DNA from: a virus
Reading direction: 5' to 3' (one strand)
Virus record (IMG/VR): IMGVR_UViG_3300032288_002583
Span: 1 to 40,488 of that record
DNA length: 40,488 bases
The translations under genes were made by a program, and so were the position numbers. Within the stretch, counting starts at the first letter, position 1, and each line of letters starts with the position of its first letter. A model generated the notes under the pieces. It worked only from the letters and a program-made list of their open reading frames with translations. It ran no database searches and had not been told where the DNA came from. Shown piece after piece: positions 18,049 through 27,053 of this stretch.

Positions 18049-19869
18049 TTACTTAACCCTTACTCTAATATCAACATCTGGATTTTTAATTTCAAACATT
18101 CCATTTGATTCACCGTATATTTTATATTCACCTAATAAATCAATTTGTCTTGTTTGTTCATCTATAAATGGTTGCGATATTATATTTGTTGAATAATTAT
18201 TACCACCGACTTTATTAAATACTCTAACATCTATAACATTTAAAACACCCGCAATACTATTAATATTTTCAATTAATTGTGACATATATATAGTATCACC
18301 CATATTCCATTTACTAATGTCAAAGTATTCTTTAGTTTGACTAATAACTTGAGTTATTATTTGTCCTTGTGGGTATTGTTTATCAACAGCCAAATCAATC
18401 TCAAACGCTAAATTTATGATTTTAGCATTATTAACTTCAATATAATCATTTATCATCCTATAATCAGACAAATAAGTTGCAATATTATTTTGAAGTGTTG
18501 TTGATGATGTATTTGTTAATTTACCATCACTACCTAAACTTAATGTATTGATTTTTATTTTATTTTGTTCTTCATATACACTACACCTATAAGGTGCTCC
18601 AAATTCACCTGGCATTAATGCAATCCTATTTTGGTAATCTGTTATAGTTACAGCTCTGTTTTGAGATGAGAAATTATATCTAACTAAATTTCTAATCTCT
18701 TCAACTGATGGTTCATCTTTACCACCTAAAGCTGGTATTGGATTAGTTGTTCTTATTGAATTTCTAACACTAGTATTCATTGCTGCTGATGGCCCACTAA
18801 TTATAATATCAGCAATACCTAATGTTGTTAATACTCCAGTACCCACATTAGAATTAGCACCACCACCAGTTCTATATTTTATAAACATAGTCCTATTTGC
18901 TGTTGGTGTTATACCTAATGATGAATTATTAATGAAATCACCGATTCTTGATACTAATGCTTTGTCAACTCCAAACTCAGATAAAGCACTTATATCCTGT
19001 GTTCCACCACCAAATATAACTTTCATAAACCCATTATTAGTATACTCAGTTATGAATTTTTTTACAATTCTTTTATATTTACCTGGTTTTATTCCTGGAT
19101 TATCACTAATTGCTGAATTATCTGGTATAAAAATTAAATCATCAGCTAAAGCATCAACTTCATACCATCTATTGTTTTCATCTAAGAATTGGTTTAAACT
19201 TGGTACGCCGTTAAAATTTGTACCATCTAACATTATTATGGATGATACTGATAAAACATCTTGTTCTGGTAATACTACCTCAAAAAAAGGTCTAACATCT
19301 GATGGGTTTAATACACGTTTAAAATATCTAGTTATACCATTGATAACCATTTCTCGTTTAGTTAATTTATAACTTAATATATTACCATTTGCATCAATAT
19401 TTGGTTCAACCAATCTATTCGGTATACCACCAGTTGTAAATGGTGATGAGAAATCAATATCATCCATTGCTTCAAATACTTTACCAGCTCCAGTTACCTG
19501 TGAACCTTGTCTAATCAAAGGTGAATATCTTATATCAAATGAATCACCTAAAGTTGGGACTACACATGAAAAATCAACGATACACACTGATGGTCTTTTA
19601 CCTGGTATTTTTAAACCATAAGTTCTGGCCATAGATAATATAGATGCTCTTTCTTGTGCAAAATCTATTTGAGTTTCCTGAAACATTCTATCAGTGTGAA
19701 ATGATAACATATCACCAACTGCTGCATTCAATTCTAATAACATCATACCTACTGATGCGTCATTGAAATCATTAAAAATATCTGGATAATATTGTCTTAC
19801 AAAATTTATTAATTCAGTCCTAACGTCTGAAAAATTTCTAGCGTTATACGAAATACCTTGACTTGCCAT
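18049..19869 (-). CDS. gp6: Baseplate wedge protein gp6-like (baseplate J family)
   Basis: The protein has 606 residues, against about 660 for T4 gp6. The N-terminus (RNFSDVRTELINFVRQYYPDI, then FNDASVGMMLLELNAAVGD and FHTDRMFQETQIDFAQE) has the hallmark features of gp6 and baseplate-J proteins. These include the sequence in which the protein enters with disc-forming helices before a beta-rich core. A central region (about residues 395-440) contains PSVEEIRNLVRYNFSSQNRAVT and DYQNRIALMPGEFG, the second conserved block of the family. In contractile tails gp6 dimers form the inner ring of the baseplate and contact gp25. The gp25-like gene lies directly upstream with a 73-nt gap, the same pairing as in T4. 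Start chosen at the ATG after an A/T-rich leader. Confidence 0.9.
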   Translation of the reverse strand: MASQGISYNARNFSDVRTELINFVRQYYPDIFNDFNDASVGMMLLELNAAVGDMLSFHTDRMFQETQIDFAQERASILSMARTYGLKIPGKRPSVCIVDFSCVVPTLGDSFDIRYSPLIRQGSQVTGAGKVFEAMDDIDFSSPFTTGGIPNRLVEPNIDANGNILSYKLTKREMVINGITRYFKRVLNPSDVRPFFEVVLPEQDVLSVSSIIMLDGTNFNGVPSLNQFLDENNRWYEVDALADDLIFIPDNSAISDNPGIKPGKYKRIVKKFITEYTNNGFMKVIFGGGTQDISALSEFGVDKALVSRIGDFINNSSLGITPTANRTMFIKYRTGGGANSNVGTGVLTTLGIADIIISGPSAAMNTSVRNSIRTTNPIPALGGKDEPSVEEIRNLVRYNFSSQNRAVTITDYQNRIALMPGEFGAPYRCSVYEEQNKIKINTLSLGSDGKLTNTSSTTLQNNIATYLSDYRMINDYIEVNNAKIINLAFEIDLAVDKQYPQGQIITQVISQTKEYFDISKWNMGDTIYMSQLIENINSIAGVLNVIDVRVFNKVGGNNYSTNIISQPFIDEQTRQIDLLGEYKIYGESNGMFEIKNPDVDIRVRVK

Positions 19870-19911
19870 ATTTTTATTTTATTAATAAATATAAATAAAT
19901 AAAAATTTTAG

Positions 19912-19931
19912 AAAATACTTAAAGGTATTTT
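19912..19931 (-). terminator. Weak hairpin between gp25-like and gp6-like genes
   Basis: A 7-bp AT-rich stem (19912-19918 with 19925-19931) encloses a 6-nt loop. It lies 11 nt after the gp25-like stop. The T-run on the minus strand is interrupted (CTAAAATTTTT), so it would be at most a partial terminator or an RNA processing or stability element within the operon. Confidence 0.3.
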
Positions 19932-19942
19932 GATTAAAAAAA

Positions 19943-20332
19943 CTATAATGTTATAACAACATAATCAGTTTCTTTGAAAACATCTTCAGTTATTGTATAT
20001 TCAATTCTAACTAATGCTTTATATTCATTACTACCATCTATTTCAACAATAACATCATTAACTTCTAGATTTGGTATATATTTTTTAACAACACTTTGTA
20101 TATCTAATTTTATAGCTGAATATGTTAATGAATCATTAGGTTCAAATATAAATCTTAACAAATCAGTACCAAATTCTGGGTTATATAATCTTTCACCCTT
20201 CCTAGTTAAAATAAGATGCATTAAATCAGACCTTATAGCCTTTGTATCAACTTGATTTAATTCAAGGAAGAACCCTTTTTTACTTTCTTGAAATGGGAAT
20301 TCAATATTAATATACTTATTATTCTGTGCCAT
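19943..20332 (-). CDS. gp25: Baseplate wedge protein gp25-like (GPW/gp25 family)
   Basis: The 129-residue length fits T4 gp25 (132 residues). The core contains the family signature: a helix with IRSDLMHLILTRKGERLYNPEFGTDL, then FIFEPND, then a beta-alpha part ending in RIEYTI. In the family, gp25 sits inside the baseplate wedge and contacts the sheath, serving as the link that starts sheath polymerisation. It is the first gene after the strong terminator that ends the nucleotide-metabolism block and directly precedes gp6, as in many contractile tails and type VI secretion systems. No Bacteroidota -7 element was found in the 77 nt before it, so late transcription may use a different promoter type. 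Confidence 0.9.
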   Translation of the reverse strand: MAQNNKYINIEFPFQESKKGFFLELNQVDTKAIRSDLMHLILTRKGERLYNPEFGTDLLRFIFEPNDSLTYSAIKLDIQSVVKKYIPNLEVNDVIVEIDGSNEYKALVRIEYTITEDVFKETDYVVITL

Positions 20333-20382
20333 ATTTTTTTTTATATAAATATCATAACAAAATAAAATTAATAAATAGTAAA

Positions 20383-20407
20383 ATAAAAAAGGGGTCTAAG
20401 CCCCTTT
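20383..20407 (-). terminator. Rho-independent terminator after nrdA
   Basis: On the minus strand, right after the nrdA stop, a 7-bp stem (AAAGGGG at 20388-20394 pairing with CCCCTTT at 20401-20407) closes a 6-nt loop. A T-rich run follows. Four G:C pairs in a very AT-rich genome make it stand out. It separates the DNA metabolism unit from the gp25/gp6 block. Confidence 0.85.
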
Positions 20408-20409
20408 AA

Positions 20410-22932
20410 TTAACTACCACATGCAATGCAATCGTCAGGATTATCTAATGAACAAGTTAAACCATTCATTGCCTCAATTTCAGCATTACTTAATGTTATA
20501 TTAATTGGTTTAGGTGTTTGAACTTCAACTTTAGGTATTTCATTCACCACAGTATCATCAACACCCAAAGATTGTCTAGCTTGTGTTTTAGAATTACTTC
20601 TTAAATAATACATACCAGTTTTTAAACCTTTTTTCCAACCATAAAATAAAGCTTTATTTAGTTTAGCAACATTAGCATCTCTCATAAATAAATTCATGGA
20701 TTGTGATTGACAAATAAATTTACCACGGTCAGCAGCCATATCAATTATATTTGATAATTTCATTTCCCAAACTGTCTTATAAATTTCTTTAATATGTGTT
20801 GGTATTTGTGGTATATTTTGTATTGAACCATTTTCTTTAATCATCATTAATCTAATTTCATCATTCCATAAACCTAAATCAATTAAATCTAAAACTAAAT
20901 GTTTATTAACAATTACAAATTCACCAGATAAAACATTTCTTTTATATATGTTAGATGTAAAAGGTTCGAAACATTCGTTATTACCCAAAATTTGAGCTGT
21001 TGATGCTGTTGGCATTGGTGCTAATAATAATGAATTTGTTACACCATAAGTTTTAACTTCTTTTCTTAAAGCATCCCAATCCCATCTACCAGATAATTCT
21101 TCAGAATTAACACCCCACATATCAAATTGGAAAATACCTTCAGATAATGGTGAACCAATAAATGTTGAATATGCTCCAAATGTTTTATCAACAACTAATT
21201 CTGAATCATCTTCTTTTAATCTTTTAACTTCATCTCTGTATACTTTTTTAGCCATATCTTTAGATGCAGTCATAGCCGCAAAATAAATTGTTTCAAAAAT
21301 ATCTTCATTTAATTTTTTAGCTAAATCATCTTCAAATGCTAAACCTAACATAGCAAACAAATCAGCCAATCCTTGAACACCAATACCAATTGGTCTATGT
21401 CTTAAATTTGAACGTTCTGTTTCTACTGTTGGGTACCAGTTAACATCAATAACTTTATTTAAATTAACTGCAACTTGGTATGATACTTCATATAATTTAT
21501 TAAAATCAAATGTTCTCAAACCTTTATCTCTAGATTTTGTTTTACCATTTGGTACATTAATAAATTTAGGTAAAGCAATTGATGCTAAATTACATACAGC
21601 TGTTTCATCTTTAGAGGTGTATTCAATAATTTCAGTACAAAGATTTGATGATTTTATTGTACCCAAATTCTTTTGATTTGATTTATTGTTAGCAGCATCT
21701 TTAAATAAAACATAAGGCACACCAGTTTCAATTTGATTTTCTAATATTTGTAACCAAAGTTCTCTAGCACTTACTTTAGTACCTTTACCTAATGATTCAT
21801 ATGATTCATATAATTTAGTGAATGCTTTATCATTTTCTGAATCAACAGCATCTATTAAACCAGGTACTTCTGCTGGGTCAAACAATGTCCAATCAACATT
21901 AGCTTCAACTCTTTCCATAAATAAATCTGGAATCCATAACGCTAAGAATAAATCTCTAGCTCTCATTTCTTCTTTACCGTGATTCTTTTTAAGATTTATA
22001 AAATCTTGAATGTCAGAATGCCATGGTTCCAAATAAACAGCTATTGAACCCTTTCTTTTACCACCACCTTGGTCAACATATCTAGCAGTTTCATTAAATA
22101 CTCTTAACATAGGTACAATACCATTTGATTCACCATTTGTACCTTTAATGTATGAACCTTTTGACCTAATCTTATGTATATTTAAACCAATACCACCAGC
22201 TGATTGTGAAATTGCAGCACAATCTGATAATGTTTTATAAATACCATGTATTGAATCTGAATCAACATCTAATAAGAAACAAGAAGATAACTGTGGTTTT
22301 TTAGTTCCAGCATTAAATAATGTTGGGGTTGCGTGTGTGAAATGACCCGTTGATAATAATTCATAAGTTTTTTGAACTTCTTTTAAATTATCACCCCAAA
22401 TACCAATTGCAACTCGCATATACATGTGTTGTGGTGTTTCGGCAATTTGACCGTCAATCTTTAATAGATATGCTTTCTCTAATGTTTTAAATCCAAAAAA
22501 ATCAAAATCTAAATCTCTATCATGAATAATCATTGATTCAATTTTATCTGAATATTTTTTAACAACTTCATAAACTTCATCAGAAATTAATCCAGCATTT
22601 TCATTTGTTTTTTTATTAACATAATGATATAATTTATCAATAGTTTCTTTAAAACTTTTACTTGTGTCTTTTTTTAGTGATGTAATAGCAATTCTAGCCG
22701 CTAATATTGAATAATCTGGGTGTACTCTAGTTAATGATGCTGCTGTTTCAGATGCTAACTTATCTAACTCTTTTGATGTAACACCATCATATAACCCAGA
22801 AATTACTTTTTGAGCAACTTCCATTGCATCAATATAATCTCTATCTAAATCGTATGTTTGTTTTTTAATTCTTGCCGAAATTTTATCAAATTTCACAGGT
22901 TCATCACTACCATTTCTTTTAACTACTCTCAT
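20410..22932 (-). CDS. nrdA: Ribonucleoside-diphosphate reductase large subunit (class Ia)
   Basis: This 840-residue protein reduces ribonucleoside diphosphates to deoxy forms for phage DNA synthesis, together with the NrdB encoded just upstream. An ATP-cone occupies residues about 1-95. The catalytic set is present: C218 (LSSCFLL), N430, C432 and E434 (NLCTEI), C447 (AVCNLAS), and the paired tyrosines Y775/Y776 (GMYYLRS) of the radical route. The C-terminal shuttle cysteines are in CIACGS (C835, C838). Many segments match the eukaryotic RRM1 type almost word for word (for example PHILARIA-like HPDYSILAARIA, SAGGIG, RPIGIGVQGLAD, APMPTASTAQILGNNE) rather than E. coli or T4 NrdA. That form is also common in Bacteroidota. 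A linker (about 790-820) before the tail is Pro/Val-rich. No intein or split is seen. 19 nt separate it from nrdB. Confidence 0.97.
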   Translation of the reverse strand: MRVVKRNGSDEPVKFDKISARIKKQTYDLDRDYIDAMEVAQKVISGLYDGVTSKELDKLASETAASLTRVHPDYSILAARIAITSLKKDTSKSFKETIDKLYHYVNKKTNENAGLISDEVYEVVKKYSDKIESMIIHDRDLDFDFFGFKTLEKAYLLKIDGQIAETPQHMYMRVAIGIWGDNLKEVQKTYELLSTGHFTHATPTLFNAGTKKPQLSSCFLLDVDSDSIHGIYKTLSDCAAISQSAGGIGLNIHKIRSKGSYIKGTNGESNGIVPMLRVFNETARYVDQGGGKRKGSIAVYLEPWHSDIQDFINLKKNHGKEEMRARDLFLALWIPDLFMERVEANVDWTLFDPAEVPGLIDAVDSENDKAFTKLYESYESLGKGTKVSARELWLQILENQIETGVPYVLFKDAANNKSNQKNLGTIKSSNLCTEIIEYTSKDETAVCNLASIALPKFINVPNGKTKSRDKGLRTFDFNKLYEVSYQVAVNLNKVIDVNWYPTVETERSNLRHRPIGIGVQGLADLFAMLGLAFEDDLAKKLNEDIFETIYFAAMTASKDMAKKVYRDEVKRLKEDDSELVVDKTFGAYSTFIGSPLSEGIFQFDMWGVNSEELSGRWDWDALRKEVKTYGVTNSLLLAPMPTASTAQILGNNECFEPFTSNIYKRNVLSGEFVIVNKHLVLDLIDLGLWNDEIRLMMIKENGSIQNIPQIPTHIKEIYKTVWEMKLSNIIDMAADRGKFICQSQSMNLFMRDANVAKLNKALFYGWKKGLKTGMYYLRSNSKTQARQSLGVDDTVVNEIPKVEVQTPKPINITLSNAEIEAMNGLTCSLDNPDDCIACGS

Positions 22933-22951
22933 TTTTTATTTAAATTTTTAA

Positions 22952-23923
22952 TTAAAAATCACTATCATCTCCTTCAAAGGATAGTTTATTATCTGAACTA
23001 GAATTACCAACTCCCGATTTTGAGTAATCCCCAACTCTTTTCTCAAAGAAATTTGTTTTATTTTCTAAAGCAATATTAACCATAAAATCAAATGGGTTTT
23101 TACTACCAAACATAGGTTCACATTTTAAATCAATTAATAATCTATCAGCAACATACTCTAAATATTGACTCATCAATTTAGAATTCATACCAATTAAATC
23201 AACTGGTAATGATTCTAATATGAATTCTTTTTCAATCTCTAATGCTGAATATATTATTTCTTTAATTCTATCTTTTGGTACTGGATTTAATAAATGTTCA
23301 TTATGTAAATGAACTGCAAAATCACAATGTAATCCTTCATCTCTAGAAATTAATTCATTTGAAAATGATAAACCTGGCATTAACCCTCTATTCTTTAACC
23401 AGAATATGGAACAGAATGAACCAGAAAAGAAAATACCTTCAACTGCTGCAAATGCAATTAGTCTTTCTGCAAAACTATCAGATTTAATCCATTTTAAAGC
23501 CCATTCAGCCTTTTTCTGTACAGCTGGTATGGTATCAATAGCATTAAACAATTTAATTTGTTCTTCCTTATCTTTAACGTATGTATCAATAAGTAATGAA
23601 TAAGTTTCTGAATGTATATTTTCCATCATTATCTGAAAACCATAAAAAAACTTAGCTTCAGTGTATTGTACTTCATTAACAAAGTTTTCAGCTAAATTTT
23701 CATTTACAATACCATCTGATGCTGCAAAAAAAGCTAAAACATTTTTAATGAAATATCTCTCATTATCATTTAATTTATTCCAATCTGATAAATCAGATTC
23801 TAAATCAATTTCTTCAGCAGTCCAGAAATTGGCTTCTGATTTTTTATAATATTCCCAAATATCATGATATTTTATTGGAAATAATACAAATCTACCTGGG
23901 TTATTTTTTAAAATAGGTTCCAT
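22952..23923 (-). CDS. nrdB: Ribonucleoside-diphosphate reductase small subunit (class Ia)
   Basis: The 323-residue protein houses the di-iron/tyrosyl radical centre that feeds NrdA. All expected ligands are readable: D70 (AASDGIVNE), E101 and H104 (ENIHSETY), E162 ([10 protein letters not shown]), E196 and H199 (RDEGLH). The radical tyrosine corresponds to Y108. Motifs such as [20 protein letters not shown] follow the eukaryotic R2 pattern. The C-terminal tail ([11 protein letters not shown]) ends with an acidic-aromatic peptide like that which docks R2 to the large subunit in eukaryotes. The order nrdB-nrdA in one operon fits an equimolar enzyme. It is preceded by the helicase gene at 19 nt. 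The start is fixed by an A-rich leader and the MEPILKNNP beginning. Confidence 0.97.
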   Translation of the reverse strand: MEPILKNNPGRFVLFPIKYHDIWEYYKKSEANFWTAEEIDLESDLSDWNKLNDNERYFIKNVLAFFAASDGIVNENLAENFVNEVQYTEAKFFYGFQIMMENIHSETYSLLIDTYVKDKEEQIKLFNAIDTIPAVQKKAEWALKWIKSDSFAERLIAFAAVEGIFFSGSFCSIFWLKNRGLMPGLSFSNELISRDEGLHCDFAVHLHNEHLLNPVPKDRIKEIIYSALEIEKEFILESLPVDLIGMNSKLMSQYLEYVADRLLIDLKCEPMFGSKNPFDFMVNIALENKTNFFEKRVGDYSKSGVGNSSSDNKLSFEGDDSDF

Positions 23924-23942
23924 AGTTTTTTTTTAATTTTTT

Positions 23943-25340
23943 TTAATTTTCTAAATCTCTTTTTCTTTGTTGGGCGATATCTATGAGTTGATTAACTCTA
24001 TCTTGTCCTCTTTGTTCTTTAATCTCGCCATGGTCTAAGAACGATTTACCTTGACTTGTTTGACTCATATCGATTTGTATTGTTGAATTGTTGAATATGA
24101 TATCTTCGAATATAACACCAGATTTACCAAATCTAGATTTAAGAATAGCCATATTAGCTTTTCCACTTTCTTTTTGTTCTAGTGTTTTTGCAATAGATAC
24201 TAAAAAGTGACCTATTTGTGCTTTCTTAATAGAACCACCCATTTGGTCACCCTCAACAATTTCTGCCTTAATTGAAGAACGATTACCTTGTGTTGCAGTC
24301 CATCCAGCGATATCTAACTCGTCAAGCATTGTTTCTAATTCTCTCATAACAGCTCCTTGACCTTCATTTACATCACTAAAATTTCTAGATGGTAAAACAC
24401 AGTCAATATAATCGATTAATATTAAATCTGGTTTGAATCCTTGTGCAATGTTCTTTCTAATTACTTGTTTAATTTTAGGTATTGTAGTACTATCACTTTT
24501 TAACTTAACTAATTTAAGTTTACCTGAACTTTTATCAAAACTTTCAAAACCTTGCTTAGCTTCAATTCTTCTAGCTTGCAACTCATTCAAAGGTATTTTA
24601 GTCCAACATGAAACATGTTTTCTCTGTATTACCTTAGTTGTGTCTTCAAAGAATATTTGCATAACATTGTACCCTAAATGTTTGGCGTGGTTAGCCAATT
24701 TAGTAATCATAGTTGTTTTACCAACACCCCATGCAGCTAATATGATTGCTAATTCACCTTTGGCTAACCCACCATCCATCATTTCATCTAAACCTTCAAT
24801 TCCAGTAGGTATTGGATTTCGGTAATCATCTGATAGTACATCATCAATGTTATCACAAACATCTACAATACCATCAGAATTATCACCATGCTCAAGAGCT
24901 TTTTTAAGTATTTCTTCACATTTATCAAAATCATTAATATCACCTTTTGTAATGATTTCATTCATGCTTTTAATAGCTTTAACAAGTTCTTGTCTTTTAC
25001 AAAATTTAATAGCAGTTTCTTGAATGTAATAAGTGTCGTTTAATTCAGCTTCTTCAATTCTCCTTAATTGACTAAAAACTGAATTTCTATCAATCTCATC
25101 TTGTACATTATCAAGTAATCTACTTCTTAAACTACCTACATCTGGAACAGCCTCATGCTTTTCATAAGCATCTTTTATGGTTGCAACAATAATCCTCATA
25201 TAAGAGTCTTCAAAGTAATTTGGACTAATGATATCTAGGATTGATTGAGCAAACTTTCTATCTGTTAATATTTGTAAAATCAATCGATACTGAAAGTCTA
25301 AACCCAAATATCCTAGATTATCTTTATTTATTTTAGCCAT
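23943..25340 (-). CDS. DnaB/T4 gp41-like replicative helicase
   Basis: The 465-residue protein has the two-part DnaB layout. The N-terminal helical domain (about 10-150) includes YRLILQILTDRKFAQSILDII. The RecA-type motor domain (about 175-440) follows. Walker A is AAWGVGKTT (residues 202-210), the catalytic glutamate lies in FFED (about 231-233), and Walker B is LILIDYID (306-313). A sensor-type glutamine sits in ATQGNRSS (Q351) and IAKTLEQK precedes an arginine-finger-type segment (ILKSRFGKSG). It unwinds the phage fork and should load a primase, although no primase lies in this window. Its place between the RNase H-like exonuclease and nrdB agrees with a replication operon. DnaB-like versus gp41-like subfamily is not decided here. 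Confidence 0.93.
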   Translation of the reverse strand: MAKINKDNLGYLGLDFQYRLILQILTDRKFAQSILDIISPNYFEDSYMRIIVATIKDAYEKHEAVPDVGSLRSRLLDNVQDEIDRNSVFSQLRRIEEAELNDTYYIQETAIKFCKRQELVKAIKSMNEIITKGDINDFDKCEEILKKALEHGDNSDGIVDVCDNIDDVLSDDYRNPIPTGIEGLDEMMDGGLAKGELAIILAAWGVGKTTMITKLANHAKHLGYNVMQIFFEDTTKVIQRKHVSCWTKIPLNELQARRIEAKQGFESFDKSSGKLKLVKLKSDSTTIPKIKQVIRKNIAQGFKPDLILIDYIDCVLPSRNFSDVNEGQGAVMRELETMLDELDIAGWTATQGNRSSIKAEIVEGDQMGGSIKKAQIGHFLVSIAKTLEQKESGKANMAILKSRFGKSGVIFEDIIFNNSTIQIDMSQTSQGKSFLDHGEIKEQRGQDRVNQLIDIAQQRKRDLEN

Positions 25341-25368
25341 ATTAAAAACTCTGTTTATATAAATATTA

Positions 25369-25911
25369 TTATGCTACCGCTTCGTATTCTTTTCTTGTAA
25401 AAAATTCTGTAATTTCTTCAATAATTTTAGGTACTATTGGTTTTATGTTAACCTGATATCTAACTATTGTTGGGAACCAATTACCTGAAAATGTGGAACT
25501 TGCTACAACCTTTTTATCAACTTTGATTTCAAAAGTGAAAATATCTTCATTTTTAAAGATATCTTTTTCAGCCGCATCTTCTTCTCTTCTTGTTTCACTA
25601 TATGGGTTATATACGTTCCATAAAAAATCAACTGATTTATCTTTTAAAAAGCTTGGTATTATTCCACATTGACCAAATGAACCATTATTCATTCCACATA
25701 GTGAATCAACCATTTCTTTTAATTCAATTGAATTAGTTGCTTGTTTTAATTCTTTAAATTGTTTTTGACTTAATACTTCAGTATCATAACCTTCAACACT
25801 AAAATATCTTTGACAAATAATGTTGTTATTAATTTTTAATAAAAATTCAAATCTCTGGTTTGAAAATGTTCTGTTTTTCTTTGTGGTATTCATATTACTA
25901 TTATTAATCAT
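25369..25911 (-). CDS. Conserved-looking protein of unknown function in the replication operon
   Basis: I do not recognise this 180-residue protein. Its ATG overlaps the stop of the exonuclease gene in an ATGA arrangement (25908-25911), so the two are probably translationally coupled. Visible features: a basic N-terminus (MNTTKKNRTFSNQRFEF; a second Met at residue 7 is an alternative start), a mixed alpha/beta middle with two cysteines (DSLCGMNNGSFGQCG), and a beta-type segment TFEIKVDKKVVASSTFSGNW. It has no membrane segment, zinc finger or nucleotide-binding motif. Its position between exonuclease and helicase suggests a replication or recombination accessory such as a loader, by context only. 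Confidence 0.7.
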   Translation of the reverse strand: MINNSNMNTTKKNRTFSNQRFEFLLKINNNIICQRYFSVEGYDTEVLSQKQFKELKQATNSIELKEMVDSLCGMNNGSFGQCGIIPSFLKDKSVDFLWNVYNPYSETRREEDAAEKDIFKNEDIFTFEIKVDKKVVASSTFSGNWFPTIVRYQVNIKPIVPKIIEEITEFFTRKEYEAVA

Positions 25912-26957
25912 TCGTTATTTTTTTCTCTTTCTATTAATCTTTTAAATGGTAAAAGGTATTCTGTTATGTGGTTATGTATTTCTCTGTCTAAACCATCCTC
26001 TTTCATCAATTGGTAAGCATTTTTAACATCCCTACCCTCTGGGTCAATCGGTAAATCAATTACCATATTTAATTCTTCGGATACTTCTTCAGTTATCATC
26101 GGTTTTTTTAAATTTACTAATTTTTCATTTATCTCATATAATTTGTTACCTTGAATCCCATCCGTAATACCCATTATTATATTGTCAAATATTTGTAAGG
26201 GCTTTTGTTTATTATTTATTCTTTCAGCTTGTAATTCAGCAGCCCTTTCTATTATTTCACCTAAAGTAACTGGACCTTCTCTTATTTCTGGAAAATGTTT
26301 CAATAAAGTATCTTCACCTAATCTTTTAACACCTTTTATACAATCACTATTATCACCACACAATATTTTAATTAAAGCTGCGTTTGATGGGTGATGTTTA
26401 AAATTTTGATTGTAATTTTCAAATGTGATATATTTTTTTAAATCACACATATATATTCTAACATCTTTATTGATTAGTTGGCAAAGGTCTCTATCACTTG
26501 TGCATATTGTAATATTTTCATTTTCTTTTTTATTATTACAAATATACGCAATTAAATCATCACTTTCAACTATTTCATCTTCATATTGTCGAATAAATAA
26601 TTCTTCAAGGTATCTTTTTATCTGAATTTTTTGAATTAACTCAGATTCATCTATAGGATGTGTACCATTTATATAATCTTTGTTTCTATTAGATTTATAG
26701 TCATTATATATTTTATATCTTAACTGACCACTTAATTTACCATCCCAGAAAACAAAAACTTTATGATATAAATCATCATCTATCAATTTTCTTAAAACAG
26801 TTATAAATTGATAAACCCCACCTATATGTTCTTGATTTTGATTATAAACATCTTTGGCCCCAAGAATGCTCCTCTTAAAAAGAGCATTCCCATCAACCAA
26901 TAACATGTTTATTTTTTTTGTTCTTTTTTCACCATTTTTTGGTGGTCTTCGATTCAT
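25908..26957 (-). CDS. rnh: T4 RNase H-like 5'-3' exonuclease (FEN family)
   Basis: The 349-residue protein carries the acidic metal-binding set of flap/5'-3' exonucleases at spacing close to that of T4 RNase H. D22 is in LLVDGNAL, D72 in FWDG, and E131, D133 and D134 in VESDD. D155 and D157 are in TSDRD, and D202 and D205 in GDNSD. A helical-arch basic strip (RYKIYNDYKSNRNKDY) follows the second motif. It should remove RNA primers and flaps during lagging-strand synthesis. The first 17 residues are basic and precede the core; the ATG at 26957 was kept because it overlaps the stop of the tiny upstream ORF as ATGA. The far end overlaps the next gene the same way. An alternative start is M18. 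Confidence 0.9.
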   Translation of the reverse strand: MNRRPPKNGEKRTKKINMLLVDGNALFKRSILGAKDVYNQNQEHIGGVYQFITVLRKLIDDDLYHKVFVFWDGKLSGQLRYKIYNDYKSNRNKDYINGTHPIDESELIQKIQIKRYLEELFIRQYEDEIVESDDLIAYICNNKKENENITICTSDRDLCQLINKDVRIYMCDLKKYITFENYNQNFKHHPSNAALIKILCGDNSDCIKGVKRLGEDTLLKHFPEIREGPVTLGEIIERAAELQAERINNKQKPLQIFDNIIMGITDGIQGNKLYEINEKLVNLKKPMITEEVSEELNMVIDLPIDPEGRDVKNAYQLMKEDGLDREIHNHITEYLLPFKRLIEREKNNE

Positions 26958-27037
26958 TTCTTACCTTTTGATAGGTTAATACTCTTAATCCACGAAAGTA
27001 ATACTTCCAATTTTTGTTTTGAACTATTTTTACTCAT
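26954..27037 (-). CDS. 27-residue ORF coupled to the exonuclease gene
   Basis: An ATG at 27037 opens a 27-codon frame (MSKNSSKQKLEVLLSW, then IKSINLSKGKK). Its TGA overlaps the exonuclease start codon as ATGA. It begins 16 nt after the stop of the recombinase gene, so it fills an otherwise empty gap of about 96 nt. The peptide is basic with one short amphipathic helix. It could be a leader that brings ribosomes to the exonuclease start, or a small real protein. Nothing in the sequence proves expression. Confidence 0.45.
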   Translation of the reverse strand: MSKNSSKQKLEVLLSWIKSINLSKGKK

Positions 27038-27053
27038 ATCTTATTTATTTAAA

